From Methanohalobium evestigatum Z-7303 (GTDB lineage: Archaea; Halobacteriota; Methanosarcinia; Methanosarcinales; Methanosarcinaceae), in the NCBI RefSeq assembly GCF_000196655.1, contig NC_014253.1:1381423-1445422 (forward strand): a DNA stretch of 64,000 nt, given 5' to 3'. Positions within the stretch are counted from its first letter, which is position 1. Each line of letters begins with the position of its first letter. Of this stretch, positions 12,098 to 21,152 are shown one piece after another. A program made the position numbers and the translations under genes. The notes under the pieces were generated by a model. The model worked only from the letters and a program-made list of their open reading frames with translations, was not told where the DNA came from and did not search any database.

Positions 12098-12994
12098 ATG
12101 GAAATAGAAAATTTAAGACATGGTACTGAATTGATAAAACGCGGGTTTGCCAAAATGCAAAAAGGTGGCGTGATAATGGATGTCACAACACCTGAACAGG
12201 CAGAAATTGCTGAAAGGGCAGGTGCAGTCGCTATAATGGCTCTTGAATCTGTACCTGCAGATATAAGAGAAGCTGGCGGTGTTGCCAGAATGGCAGACCC
12301 CGCGATTGTATCCCAGATTGTTGATTCAGTAACGATTCCGGTTATGGCTAAATCCCGGATTGGACATACGGTTGAAGCCGAAATTCTTGAATCAATCGGT
12401 GTTGATATGATTGATGAGTCAGAAGTTCTGACTCCAGCAGATACCAGATATCATATAGACAAAACCCAGTTTACAGTACCTTTTGTCTGTGGAGCCCGTA
12501 ATCTCGGTGAAGCCCTGAGACGAATCAATGAAGGAGCTGCCATGATTCGCACAAAAGGTGAAGCCGGGACAGGAGATGTAAGCCAGGCAGTACATCACAT
12601 GAAACAAATAATGGGTGAAATCCGAGAGTATTCTGGTAAATCTAAAGAAGAATTAATGATGGTTGCCAGAGATATTGAAGCACCTTATGAGCTTGTTGAG
12701 GAAACTGTAAACCTTGGAAGGCTTCCGGTTGTTAATTTTGCAGCAGGAGGCATAGCTACACCTGCCGATGCAGCACTTATGATGAAACTTGGTGCAGATG
12801 GTATCTTTGTAGGTTCTGGAATATTTAAGGCAGAAAACCCTGAAAAAATGGCAGGTGCAATTGTAGAAGCTGTAAACAATTATGACAACCCCACTAAACT
12901 CTATGAGATATCCAAGGGAATCGGGTCTGGTATGAGAGGTATCAGTACCGACACTATAGAAGAAGGGCAAATCCTTCAGTCCCGTGGATACTAA
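12098..12994 (+). CDS. pdxS: Pyridoxal 5'-phosphate synthase lyase subunit PdxS
   Basis: PdxS condenses ribose 5-phosphate, glyceraldehyde 3-phosphate and ammonia to pyridoxal 5'-phosphate, using ammonia delivered by PdxT. The protein shows the (beta/alpha)8-barrel signature: [16 protein letters not shown] near the N-terminus, [10 protein letters not shown] around residue 80, and [19 protein letters not shown] followed by [11 protein letters not shown] for the phosphate site. ATG at 12098 is chosen over TTG at 12089 because the family begins just before [13 protein letters not shown]. This gives 298 residues, the usual size. pdxT follows after 39 bp. Confidence 0.96.
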   Translation: MEIENLRHGTELIKRGFAKMQKGGVIMDVTTPEQAEIAERAGAVAIMALESVPADIREAGGVARMADPAIVSQIVDSVTIPVMAKSRIGHTVEAEILESIGVDMIDESEVLTPADTRYHIDKTQFTVPFVCGARNLGEALRRINEGAAMIRTKGEAGTGDVSQAVHHMKQIMGEIREYSGKSKEELMMVARDIEAPYELVEETVNLGRLPVVNFAAGGIATPADAALMMKLGADGIFVGSGIFKAENPEKMAGAIVEAVNNYDNPTKLYEISKGIGSGMRGISTDTIEEGQILQSRGY

Positions 12995-13033
12995 ATATTT
13001 TATCCTTAATTTTTAGTTTAAGATGGTTTCAAT

Positions 13034-13627
13034 ATGCGTGTAGGTGTAGTTGCATTACAGGGTGATGTTTCCGAACATGTCGATGCTTTAAAAAAAGCTA
13101 TTTCTGAACGCGGTGAAAAAGGAGAAGTTGTTACCATAAAGCATAGTGGTATTACCCCTACTTGTGATGCACTTATTTTACCGGGTGGTGAAAGTACAAC
13201 ACTCGGTCATCTCCTTGTTTATGAAGGGATAGCAGATGAAATTAAAAAAGCCGCATCAGATGGTGTTCCTATTATGGGTACCTGTGCCGGATTGATACTC
13301 ATGGCAAAGAGTGGAGAAGGACAAGTACAAAAGACCCGTCAATATTTACTATCTATTATGGACACGACTGTTAATAGAAATGCATTCGGAAGGCAGAGAG
13401 AGTCATTTGAAACAAAACTTGATGTGTCAGTTTTTGATTCACCATACATTGCCATTTTTATTCGTGCTCCTGCAATTGTAAAATGTGGAGAAAGTGTGAA
13501 AACACTGGCAAAAATTGATGATTATGTTGTCGCCGCTGAACAGGGTAATCTGATGGCTCTTGCATTCCACCCTGAACTAACGGACGATTTAAGGTTTCAT
13601 CACCATTTTCTGGATAAAATTTCTTAA
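13034..13627 (+). CDS. pdxT: Pyridoxal 5'-phosphate synthase glutaminase subunit PdxT
   Basis: PdxT is the class I glutamine amidotransferase that supplies ammonia to PdxS. Diagnostic motifs are VGVVALQGDVSEH at the start, LPGGESTTLG, the nucleophile cysteine in GTCAGLILMA near residue 80, and the His/Glu pair in FHPELTDD. Its 197 residues match the family. It lies 39 bp after pdxS on the same strand and is almost certainly co-transcribed. Confidence 0.96.
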   Translation: MRVGVVALQGDVSEHVDALKKAISERGEKGEVVTIKHSGITPTCDALILPGGESTTLGHLLVYEGIADEIKKAASDGVPIMGTCAGLILMAKSGEGQVQKTRQYLLSIMDTTVNRNAFGRQRESFETKLDVSVFDSPYIAIFIRAPAIVKCGESVKTLAKIDDYVVAAEQGNLMALAFHPELTDDLRFHHHFLDKIS

Positions 13628-13731
13628 AATTTACAATTAAATTCTGAAAATTCTTGACTATATTATTGAATTTTCCATATTAAATCCTTTTATATATGAC
13701 CATTACCCTAATTATATTGGGTGATTCTAAT

Positions 13732-14136
13732 ATGGTTAAACTTGATGAGAAGATGAAAGAGGATTTTTCAAAAATCAAAATTTTCCCGTTTGCTACTGCA
13801 TCTAAAGATGGTGTTCCAAATGTTGTTCCGATTGGATTCTGTAAATTAATGGATGATGAAACTATCTGGGTAGCAGATAATTATTTTGATAAAACACTTT
13901 CTAATTTACAGGAAAATCCGAAAGCATCCATTTTTGTATGGAATACAGAAACAAGCGGATGTTACCAGATAAAAGGAGATGTAGAAATAAAATCCAGTGG
14001 CGAAGATTACAACAGAATGTACAATATGGTTAAAGAAATGGGCGACAAATATCCTGCCAAACATCTTGTAGAAATGAAAATTACCAACGTATATGAATGT
14101 AAATCTGGTCCTGAAGCAGGGAAAAAATTACTGTAA
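13732..14136 (+). CDS. Pyridoxamine 5'-phosphate oxidase-family FMN-binding protein
   Basis: This 134-residue protein has the split-barrel flavin-binding fold: PFATASKDGVPNVVPIGF, TIWVADNYFDKTLSNL and NPKASIFVW are typical of the FMN-binding PNPOx-like family in archaea. The exact substrate is not predictable. Proximity to pdxST is suggestive of B6 metabolism, but members of this family often act on other substrates. ATG at 13732 follows a GGTGATT ribosome site and is preferred over the upstream 13696 start. A stem-loop separates it from the converging eS6 gene. Confidence 0.8.
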   Translation: MVKLDEKMKEDFSKIKIFPFATASKDGVPNVVPIGFCKLMDDETIWVADNYFDKTLSNLQENPKASIFVWNTETSGCYQIKGDVEIKSSGEDYNRMYNMVKEMGDKYPAKHLVEMKITNVYECKSGPEAGKKLL

Positions 14137-14142
14137 TTATAA

Positions 14143-14170
14143 AAGAGTGATTAAAATCTAAACCACTCTT
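14143..14170. terminator. Bidirectional stem-loop between converging genes
   Basis: AAGAGTG and CACTCTT pair around a 14-nt loop in the 54-bp gap between the flavin protein and eS6. It is followed by an A/T run on both strands, so it could end transcription from either side. Confidence 0.5.
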
Positions 14171-14190
14171 AAAAACATTATTTCATATTT

Positions 14191-14592
14191 TTATTCTTCA
14201 GCAGCAGCTTCTTCTCCACCGCCGAGAATAGCATCAATTGATTTGTCACCGTATTCTACAACTTTTGTGTTTATCTGCACAGTGTCACTGGATATTTCCT
14301 TTCCACGAACAAATTTTCTTTTACGTTCACCTTTGGATTTAGGCTCATCACCTACTCCTCCAGACATCAGTATCCTGTGTCTTTTCGCACCAGGAAGGTC
14401 TCCCCTCATGGTAAAACCATCTTTATCATTCCCGCCGGTGATTTTTAATTTATAACCCGGAAGCCCTACCAGATTACCATCAAGTGTTTCACCTATTGAT
14501 TTTCCAATAATATTATTTACCTCATCACCGGTAACATCAAATTGGTACGATTTTGTTTTCGGGTCTGAAACTACAACTTTAAAATTTGCCAT
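14191..14592 (-). CDS. rps6e: Small ribosomal subunit protein eS6
   Basis: This is the archaeal/eukaryotic S6e ribosomal protein. The sequence matches the family from the start (MANFKVVVSDPKTKSYQ) with GKSIGETLDGNLVGLPGYKLKITGG and the basic GDLPGAKRHRILMSGG block. Its 133 residues match the short archaeal form, and the C-terminus is acidic (GGGEEAAAEE). It is the last gene of the eL8-eS28-eL24-ndk-infB-eS6 operon. Confidence 0.95.
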   Translation of the reverse strand: MANFKVVVSDPKTKSYQFDVTGDEVNNIIGKSIGETLDGNLVGLPGYKLKITGGNDKDGFTMRGDLPGAKRHRILMSGGVGDEPKSKGERKRKFVRGKEISSDTVQINTKVVEYGDKSIDAILGGGEEAAAEE

Positions 14593-14643
14593 TTTTATAT
14601 ACCTCCTTTTTAATTTTATTTTTAACCAGTTTTAAAACTTAAA

Positions 14644-16416
14644 TTATTTTGCCCAGAATGGGTTATTTTTACGTTTGATTTCCAGAAAACTTTCAAGGGT
14701 TTCTATTTCATGATCTTTCAATGAATCATACAATTCATGTTCAAGTATTTTTGCATGTTTTTCTGGTACATCAATGTATAGCATTTCATTTTCTTTTATT
14801 TGCCTACCTACCACCGGTCCTTCTATCGCAACAGCTACTTCCATACCGACTTTTGCTTCGCCTACATTTTCTCCTTCAGATTGTATACCTTTGATTTTTC
14901 CTACAACCGTGCCGTCTTTTTTGGCTACATTAACATTGGTCTTTATAATTCCACCATTTACTTTGACACCTACAACGGCAGGTTTGCTCTGTCTAAACAC
15001 GTAATCGGGTAAAATTGTAAATCTTCCGGGTTTGACTATCATTTCTGATATGGTGTTCTGGCTCAGAGCTTTCTTTTCTTCAACCCATTCTTTATAGTCA
15101 TCAATCAATTTGTAGATAACATCATTAACAAACAGTTTAATATCTGAAAATTGAGCTTTTTCCTTTGCATCGGGTAAAACCTTGACATTGAAACCAATAA
15201 TCACTGAATAATACTGGTCTTCAATAGCCGAAACTTCGATAATATCACGCTGTGATATATCACCAACTTCAGCTTTTCTAATTGGTATTTCCTCTTCAGC
15301 AAGTTCATTTGCAAGCGCTTCCAGTGAGCCAATGGTATCAGCTTTTATAGTTAGACCTGTATTTTCGGTTGATATTTTAATGTCTTCAAGTTCTTTTTTA
15401 ACCTCATCAACCACCCTGTCAACATCCCCAGTAGCAGCTCTTATAGGAGAACCAGCAAGGACATTTTCAAGGTCTGGTGCTGAAACTTTAACACCTGTTG
15501 CCGCTGTAACCTCATTAACCTGTCTGAATTTATCTTCGGTTCGTATCTCAGATAGATAGTTCGGTTTCAAAAGAGCTCTGACTTTGGTCTTTATCGGTTC
15601 TCCTGAACTTCCTATAACAATGGTATCTCCTTTTCTTAATTTACCATCGTACAGGATGAGGTCTATGGTAGCACCAAGTCCTTTTTCTTCTTTAACTTCA
15701 AGAACAGTGCCTACACCGGGACCATCAGCATCATAACTAAGGTCTGATTCGAGGAATTTTTGTGCAAGACCCATAAGAACCATTAAAAGATCTGGTATCC
15801 CTTCACCCGTTGATGCGCTTATAGGCACAACACCAATATTCCTCTGGAAATCTGTTACCCTGTCATAACGGTTGGAATTGAAACCAGCCTCATAAAGTTC
15901 CCCGACGATTTCATACACTTTCTGATCGAGTATATCCTTTACACGCTGGCTCTGATTTTGGTATGTTGCTGAAAACGGTGCATCTTGTGTAGGGTTCCAG
16001 CCGTGTATTCTATCCATCTTGTTTGCAACCACTACAAAAGGAGTTTTAAACCTTTTTAAAATTTCAAGGCTCTCTTTTGTCTGAGGCATAAAGCCTTCAT
16101 TGATATCAACGATAACAATAACAAGGTCAGCAAGTGCTCCTCCACGGCTTCTTAGTGATGTAAACGCATGATGCCCGGGGGTATCAATGAACAGCAATCC
16201 GGGTACAATGAATTTGTTGGCAAGGTTTGAATCCCCGCATTTTTTTGATATTAAATCGATGGGCACTTCTGTCGCACCGATATGCTGGGTAATCGCACCT
16301 GCTTCTCCAGAAGTTATAGTAGTACCACGTATTTTATCAAGTAATGTAGTTTTACCGTGGTCCACATGACCCATAACACTTACAATAGGAGTTCTTAAAT
16401 TGGATTTTTCGTTCAT
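14644..16416 (-). CDS. infB: Translation initiation factor aIF5B
   Basis: This GTPase promotes subunit joining and initiator tRNA placement. The G1 motif GHVDHGKTTLLDKI is near residues 16-29, G3 is DTPGHHAFT, and G4 is VVANKMDRIHG. Domain II-IV sequence continues to the C-terminal tRNA-binding domain. At 590 residues it has the archaeal length without the eukaryotic N-terminal extension. It lies between ndk and eS6 as in other archaea. No intein is seen. Confidence 0.96.
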   Translation of the reverse strand: MNEKSNLRTPIVSVMGHVDHGKTTLLDKIRGTTITSGEAGAITQHIGATEVPIDLISKKCGDSNLANKFIVPGLLFIDTPGHHAFTSLRSRGGALADLVIVIVDINEGFMPQTKESLEILKRFKTPFVVVANKMDRIHGWNPTQDAPFSATYQNQSQRVKDILDQKVYEIVGELYEAGFNSNRYDRVTDFQRNIGVVPISASTGEGIPDLLMVLMGLAQKFLESDLSYDADGPGVGTVLEVKEEKGLGATIDLILYDGKLRKGDTIVIGSSGEPIKTKVRALLKPNYLSEIRTEDKFRQVNEVTAATGVKVSAPDLENVLAGSPIRAATGDVDRVVDEVKKELEDIKISTENTGLTIKADTIGSLEALANELAEEEIPIRKAEVGDISQRDIIEVSAIEDQYYSVIIGFNVKVLPDAKEKAQFSDIKLFVNDVIYKLIDDYKEWVEEKKALSQNTISEMIVKPGRFTILPDYVFRQSKPAVVGVKVNGGIIKTNVNVAKKDGTVVGKIKGIQSEGENVGEAKVGMEVAVAIEGPVVGRQIKENEMLYIDVPEKHAKILEHELYDSLKDHEIETLESFLEIKRKNNPFWAK

Positions 16417-16532
16417 AATTAACCCCTTCCTGGTATAGCGCCCGGCTAAAATTCCAAGATTAAAGTATAGTATTTACCTATACAAATATAAATCTAAAGA
16501 AAGAAAGGTAGGGTGATGAAGTGTTGTCGTTT

Positions 16533-16982
16533 TTATTCGTAAAGACACACTTCATCTATTCTGGAGTAGGTGGTAGTTTCTGATTCACTGAAATGGAGTG
16601 CTATTTCCTTTTCTGCAGTCTCTTTTGAATCAGAAGCGTGTACTACATTTCTCCCTGTTTCAATCGCGAAGTCTCCACGTATAGTTCCCGGCTGAGCTTC
16701 TATGGGTTTTGTAGCACCATTCATTGAACGCATTATTGTAATTGCATTCTCTCCTTCAACAATCATGGATACGGACGGACTTGAAGTGATGTATTCTACC
16801 AGTGGTTCAAAAAATGGCTTATCTGAGTGCTCTTTATAGTGTTCCCTTGCAGTCTCTTCATCTATCTGGTGCATCTTCATTGCGGTGATTTTTAAACCGC
16901 GTTTTTCAATTCTTGACACGATTTCACCGATAAGACCGCGCTGGACACCATCTGGTTTAACCATTACGTATGTCTGTTCCAT
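16533..16982 (-). CDS. ndk: Nucleoside diphosphate kinase
   Basis: Ndk transfers the gamma phosphate from ATP to nucleoside diphosphates through a phosphohistidine. The active-site histidine is in NVVHASDS near residue 115, preceded by the nucleotide-binding PGTIRGDFA. The N-terminus [19 protein letters not shown] is typical. Its 149 residues match the family. It sits between eL24 and infB in the conserved archaeal operon. Confidence 0.97.
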   Translation of the reverse strand: MEQTYVMVKPDGVQRGLIGEIVSRIEKRGLKITAMKMHQIDEETAREHYKEHSDKPFFEPLVEYITSSPSVSMIVEGENAITIMRSMNGATKPIEAQPGTIRGDFAIETGRNVVHASDSKETAEKEIALHFSESETTTYSRIDEVCLYE

Positions 16983-17005
16983 TTAAACACCTACATACCA
17001 CTTCA

Positions 17006-17191
17006 TTATTTTTTGAGATAAATACGACCCTGTTCTGTCCAGATTGTACGCCTTGGAAGCCTTCCAAGATTGTAGTTACTCTGACATTTAGATGAACAGA
17101 AATAATAGGATGTTCCGTCCTTTCTTACATAGAGTTTTCCAGTGCCGGGTTCAAGCATTTCTCCACAGAATGAACATTTTCTTTGTTCCAT
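17006..17191 (-). CDS. rpl24e: Large ribosomal subunit protein eL24
   Basis: This 61-residue zinc-finger ribosomal protein carries CSFC near the N-terminus and CSSKC near residue 32, the four cysteines of the eL24 zinc site. It follows eS28 by 6 bp and precedes ndk. Confidence 0.95.
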   Translation of the reverse strand: MEQRKCSFCGEMLEPGTGKLYVRKDGTSYYFCSSKCQSNYNLGRLPRRTIWTEQGRIYLKK

Positions 17192-17197
17192 TTACAA

Positions 17198-17413
17198 TCA
17201 CCTTGTTGTTAGTTTCTTTGCTTCTCTTGATGTTTCCATCAATACGATTATATCTCCAACCCGGACAGGTCCCATGCAATTACGGGTAATTACTCTTCCT
17301 TTGTCGCGTCCTTCCAGAATGCGACATTGAATTTGGCTGGCTTCTCCATGCATACCGGTGTTACCAATCACATCAATAACTTCGGCTGCATAGCCAGAAT
17401 CTTCTTCTGCCAT
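17198..17413 (-). CDS. rps28e: Small ribosomal subunit protein eS28
   Basis: This 71-residue protein has the S28e signature [20 protein letters not shown] and the [15 protein letters not shown] segment ending in ETSREAKKL. It lies between eL8 and eL24 in the expected order. Confidence 0.95.
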   Translation of the reverse strand: MAEEDSGYAAEVIDVIGNTGMHGEASQIQCRILEGRDKGRVITRNCMGPVRVGDIIVLMETSREAKKLTTR

Positions 17414-17441
17414 TTATGATTCCCCTTGTAGCTTTTTTAAA

Positions 17442-17795
17442 TTATTTTAATGATTCAACTTTTTCAGCAATATCTTTTATGATTTCGTTTCCTTTGCCAG
17501 AATCAGTAATAGCAACGGAAGAACAGCCAACTTCAAGTCCACATGCTGAACCAAGTTCTTTTTGCTGGGATACGAATATGTATGGAATGCTTTTCTCTTC
17601 GCACAGTGGTGGTAGGTGAGCAATTATTTCTTCAGGGTCTATATCTTCAGCAATCACTGCAAGTTTAGATGTACCTCTCTCCACTGCTTTCGTGGACTCA
17701 TTTGTTCCTTTTTTGATTTTTCCGGTGTCTCTTGCTAACTCTACCGCTTCAAGTGCTTTATTTTGTAATTCTTCTGGTACGTCAAACTTTTTCAT
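17442..17795 (-). CDS. rpl7ae: Large ribosomal subunit protein eL8 (L7Ae)
   Basis: L7Ae binds kink-turn RNA in the ribosome, in RNase P and in box C/D and H/ACA RNPs. The 117-residue sequence shows the typical [16 protein letters not shown]-binding helix, [19 protein letters not shown] and the [16 protein letters not shown] loop. It is the promoter-proximal gene of the operon and is preceded by an AT-rich gap of about 150 bp. Confidence 0.96.
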   Translation of the reverse strand: MKKFDVPEELQNKALEAVELARDTGKIKKGTNESTKAVERGTSKLAVIAEDIDPEEIIAHLPPLCEEKSIPYIFVSQQKELGSACGLEVGCSSVAITDSGKGNEIIKDIAEKVESLK

Positions 17796-17948
17796 GTTTT
17801 TATCTCCTTCAAAATTATGATATTAAATCATAATTTTTCATTATTCATCGTTTGCTTTTGACTGTATTGACTGTATATTGACTGTAATATTTACAGCTTA
17901 AGTGCTGGCTATGAATTGTGACTTTTAGTTAAATATTTTACGCTATAA

Positions 17949-18818
17949 TCATGGCTGGGTTTGATTGGTGTTATTCATACTGGAATGTGGTTGTGGTTCA
18001 CTTATAACACTCATTAAATTACCTTCAACCACTACTTTTGTAACGTCGCCTTCTGTAGTAGTATTAAATTCCACTCCACGTTCTGTACTATTTGCTTCAA
18101 GCTGGGATATATTATCTATAGTACTGTTAGAAGGATTCAGATAAACTATGTTGCGCTGGTAATTATTATTTCCGAGTTTACTGATTCCCAGATAATACTG
18201 GTCAGCAAAATCATTAGGTATATCCTGTACTACTTGTATTTCTGCATCAGGATTGCTATAACTTATAATCCTGTCAAATTTATCAGTGTTTTCAGAATCC
18301 TTTGAGAGTACATCAATAACATCCTTAACCTTTTCTTCACTACCAAGTATTGTCGGGTTTCCTATCACATTATATATCCCATTACTACGACCCAAAAGTT
18401 GATAGCCGTTGTATGATTTGGATGTGTACTGGAAAGCGACAATTTCTGGTGTGAATGTATGTAACTGGAACTGGGAACCATTGTAATTTGCAGAGTAGGT
18501 CTTTGTGATGTTTGCATTATACATACCCTGCGGAGCAGTCCTATTTAGATTAATTAAGTTTTCAATGGGTGTGCCTTTTATTTTTGATATATCAAAGTAC
18601 TGTGCTGATACTACCCCCTCAGGTGTCATTTTCAGTGCATCATCTATAGAATTAAATTTATGGTCAACGTGTTTTCCAGATACCGATTCAAACCCCGGTG
18701 CGTTGGTCTGATCCTCTGGATTATTTTCTTCCGGTTGGCTGGAGCCACTGAAAAGGTAAGGAATAACCGACCCAACCATGATGAACGCCAGAAATATAGC
18801 TATAAGTTTTTGTTTCAT
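17949..18818 (-). CDS. Secreted or membrane-anchored protein of unknown function
   Basis: I do not recognise a family. The 289-residue protein has an N-terminal signal-like segment (LIAIFLAFIMVGSVIPYLF, residues 4-22) followed by an acidic Pro/Asn/Gln-rich linker. The rest is rich in Asn, Thr and Ser with many N-glycosylation-type sequons (NxS/T), as common in archaeal surface proteins, and it ends in an Asn/Gln-rich tail. No lipobox cysteine is seen, so it may stay anchored by the N-terminal helix. It stands alone between the ribosomal operon and two tRNA genes. Confidence 0.7.
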   Translation of the reverse strand: MKQKLIAIFLAFIMVGSVIPYLFSGSSQPEENNPEDQTNAPGFESVSGKHVDHKFNSIDDALKMTPEGVVSAQYFDISKIKGTPIENLINLNRTAPQGMYNANITKTYSANYNGSQFQLHTFTPEIVAFQYTSKSYNGYQLLGRSNGIYNVIGNPTILGSEEKVKDVIDVLSKDSENTDKFDRIISYSNPDAEIQVVQDIPNDFADQYYLGISKLGNNNYQRNIVYLNPSNSTIDNISQLEANSTERGVEFNTTTEGDVTKVVVEGNLMSVISEPQPHSSMNNTNQTQP

Positions 18819-18911
18819 CAGAAATCTCCTGTATTTTTACTTGTTATATAATTGTTTGATTTAGTAATCCTACATCCCCATATATAAGAGTTATTTATCA
18901 AAAAAACCAAA

Positions 18912-18986
18912 TGGGCCCAACCGGATTCGAACCGGTGGTCACGCGGTTATGAGCCGAGCGCTTTAACCAGACTAAGCTATGGGCCC
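18912..18986 (-). tRNA. tRNA-Met (CAT)
   Basis: The gene folds as a 75-nt cloverleaf: acceptor stem GGGCCCA/TGGGCCC with discriminator A, D-arm GCTTAGTCTGGTTAAAGC, anticodon loop CTCATAA and T-arm CCGGTTCGAATCCGG. The anticodon is CAT. Similarity to archaeal elongator Met tRNAs favours Met; Ile2 (modified C34) cannot be excluded. The anticodon stem CTCGG/CCGCG has one T-C mismatch at its second pair. CCA is not encoded. Confidence 0.9.
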
Positions 18987-19004
18987 TGTAAAATAGAGTA
19001 ATGA

Positions 19005-19077
19005 CGCCGCCAACAGGACTCGAACCTGTGACAACTCGGTTAACAGCCGAGCACTCTACCAGCTAAGTTATGGCGGC
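19005..19077 (-). tRNA. tRNA-Asn (GTT)
   Basis: A 73-nt cloverleaf: acceptor GCCGCCA/TGGCGGC with discriminator G, anticodon stem CTCGG/CCGAG enclosing loop CTGTTAA (anticodon GTT), and T-arm ACAGGTTCGAGTCCTGT. CCA is not encoded. It lies 18 bp from the Met tRNA, so the two are probably one transcript. Confidence 0.94.
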
Positions 19078-19186
19078 TCTTTGTGTTTTCAGTATGCTTA
19101 TCGTGCTGCGAACATTCCTAATGTATTACTCTAACTTAAATCTTTTGCTCTTTCAGTTTTTTCTAATGTGTTTAAAAAATGTATTA

Positions 19187-20200
19187 TTAGAGAAAACCGG
19201 TAACCACTGGAATGTTTTCTCCACAATACATGCATTCGTTGTTATTGCTTATATTATACTGTTCTACACCCATGCCCCGTTTGATCAACATCTTTCCACA
19301 ATTTGGACAGAATGTATTAACCTGTCTATGCATAACGTTTCCAAGATATACGTACTTTATACCTTCTTCAATCGCTGTATTATATGCCTTTTCAAGAGTT
19401 TCAATTGGTGTGGGCTGATAATCCTTCATTTTATAAAGAGGCTGGAATCGCGAAAAATGAACCGGAGTATCAACACCCACATTATCAACAACCCATTTTG
19501 AAAACTGCTGGATTTCTTCGCGTGTATCATTAAGTTCTGGTATAACCAGATAGGTTACCTCTACATGTATTCCAAGTTCTTTAGCAAGTTTTGTAGATTC
19601 CAGAACAGGCTGGAGTTTTGCACTTGCAATGTCTTTATAAAATTCTTCGTTAAAAGCCTTTATATCCACACTGTAGGCATCAAGATATGGTGATATCATT
19701 TTCAATGCTTCAGGTGTAATATAGCCGTTTGTTACATAGACAGTGGATAATCCATTTTCTTTGGCAAGTTTTGCAGAATCATAGGTGTATTCAAACCAGA
19801 TAGCTGGTTCATTGTAGGTCCATGATATGCTGTCTGCGTTATAACTTAATGCACGGTCAATTGCCTGTTCAGGTGTTATTTCGATAGTCTGGGATGTATC
19901 AAGTTCACACTGGGATATTACCCAGTTTTGACAGTGTTTACATCTGAAATTGCACCCTATTGTACCAAGCGAGTAAGATAACGATCCCGGATAAAAATGA
20001 TACAGTGGCTTTTTTTCAATCGAATCAATAGCTTCACTGGATACAACATTGTAATTCAGAGCATAAAGTGTCCCGTTTTGGTTTTCCCTTACCTGGCAAA
20101 ATCCTTTTTTACCGGGTGCTATTGTGCACCGGTGGCTGCAAATTTTACATTGTACTTTGTTATCGTCAAGTTTGTCATAGAGCATGACTTCTTTATTCAA
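19187..20200 (-). CDS. amrS: AmmeMemoRadiSam-type radical SAM protein
   Basis: This 337-residue radical SAM protein carries the cluster motif CNFRCKHC near residue 83, preceded by an N-terminal Cys-rich part (CKICSHRC near residue 18) and followed by QNWVISQ and the SWTYNEPAIWFEY segment. This layout matches the pyruvate formate-lyase activase-like AmmeMemoRadiSam radical SAM family that is widespread in methanogens and whose substrate is not established. Extra Cys near the C-terminus (CPNCGKM, CMYCGE) suggest a terminal zinc ribbon. The partner Memo and AMMECR1 genes are not in the window. Confidence 0.85.
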   Translation of the reverse strand: MNKEVMLYDKLDDNKVQCKICSHRCTIAPGKKGFCQVRENQNGTLYALNYNVVSSEAIDSIEKKPLYHFYPGSLSYSLGTIGCNFRCKHCQNWVISQCELDTSQTIEITPEQAIDRALSYNADSISWTYNEPAIWFEYTYDSAKLAKENGLSTVYVTNGYITPEALKMISPYLDAYSVDIKAFNEEFYKDIASAKLQPVLESTKLAKELGIHVEVTYLVIPELNDTREEIQQFSKWVVDNVGVDTPVHFSRFQPLYKMKDYQPTPIETLEKAYNTAIEEGIKYVYLGNVMHRQVNTFCPNCGKMLIKRGMGVEQYNISNNNECMYCGENIPVVTGFL

Positions 20201-20267
20201 TTCTAATCCCCCTATTGTTAATGATTAGTTTTAATCCTACTAAAAAGTTGAGTCTGAACAAACTTTA

Positions 20268-21140
20268 TTATCGTGTATTTAAAAGAGGGGTAAGTCTTGC
20301 TATAAATGAATCATTTGTTACTGTCAGGTCTATTTTATTGTTCGTTGAGTTTACTGTAAAGTTGACAGTATTCCTGTTAGTATTTTTTAATTTATAATTA
20401 ATATTATATGTTAGCCCTTCTGATTTTGCAGTAGTATTAAAATACTGTTTCCATGCACCCGGATAAGCGGAACTAACAACTACAGAAACCTGTGTTAAAT
20501 TATTATCTTGGTATAATGTATGTGAAAAACTTGATTTTGATATTAACTGTACTTCTTCTATATTATTGCTGCTAATGGTGTTTGTACCCCCTTTAATACA
20601 TACAGCGTTTATATCCAAACTTACGTTAGCTTTATTCTGAAGGGTGATTTGAGGAGACAGTTTTATAACCGACCTGTTATCCTGTGCAACAATCAATGCT
20701 CCATTTTCGTATCCAAAAACCTTGTCTACGTAATAGTTGTTGTTGGAGCGGTAACTGATAGAACCTAAATAATTACTGCTGTTGTATATTTCTCCAGAAC
20801 TATTACTGGCTTTAACAGTCAGATAATAATTATAATCGTTTACTGCAAGCGTACCACTGGATTTTCCAGGTGCTACAATTGGTATCTCACCACCACCCAT
20901 TTTCACAGGAACACTTATACTTGTGTTCTGGCTGTCAACAACAGATAGAAGATCAATACTTGATTTCAAATCCGACATGTCATTGAGTACACCCGTCATA
21001 TGAGAATATTCTGCATCTGTTTTCCATTCGGGTATATAACTGACATTTATAATAGTAGCTACTGTAACAATAAGTCCAAGTATCAGTACCGCTGAAACAA
21101 CTGTGGAAATTGCAGTGTCAGAATTTGTTAAGGATTTCAT
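20268..21140 (-). CDS. Type IV pilin-like protein (archaeal DUF7289-like)
   Basis: The 290-residue protein starts with a short charged segment and a hydrophobic helix (AISTVVSAVLILGLIVTVATII, written here in parts as residues 10-31), typical of archaeal type IV pilin-like proteins, followed by PEWKTDAEYSHM as in haloarchaeal relatives. The rest is Asn/Ser-rich, beta-type and has many NxS/T sites. It lies 12 bp after the other pilin-like gene and is the last gene of the pilus operon. The exact family name is from memory. Confidence 0.7.
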   Translation of the reverse strand: MKSLTNSDTAISTVVSAVLILGLIVTVATIINVSYIPEWKTDAEYSHMTGVLNDMSDLKSSIDLLSVVDSQNTSISVPVKMGGGEIPIVAPGKSSGTLAVNDYNYYLTVKASNSSGEIYNSSNYLGSISYRSNNNYYVDKVFGYENGALIVAQDNRSVIKLSPQITLQNKANVSLDINAVCIKGGTNTISSNNIEEVQLISKSSFSHTLYQDNNLTQVSVVVSSAYPGAWKQYFNTTAKSEGLTYNINYKLKNTNRNTVNFTVNSTNNKIDLTVTNDSFIARLTPLLNTR

Positions 21141-21152
21141 GTCGGATTTGCC

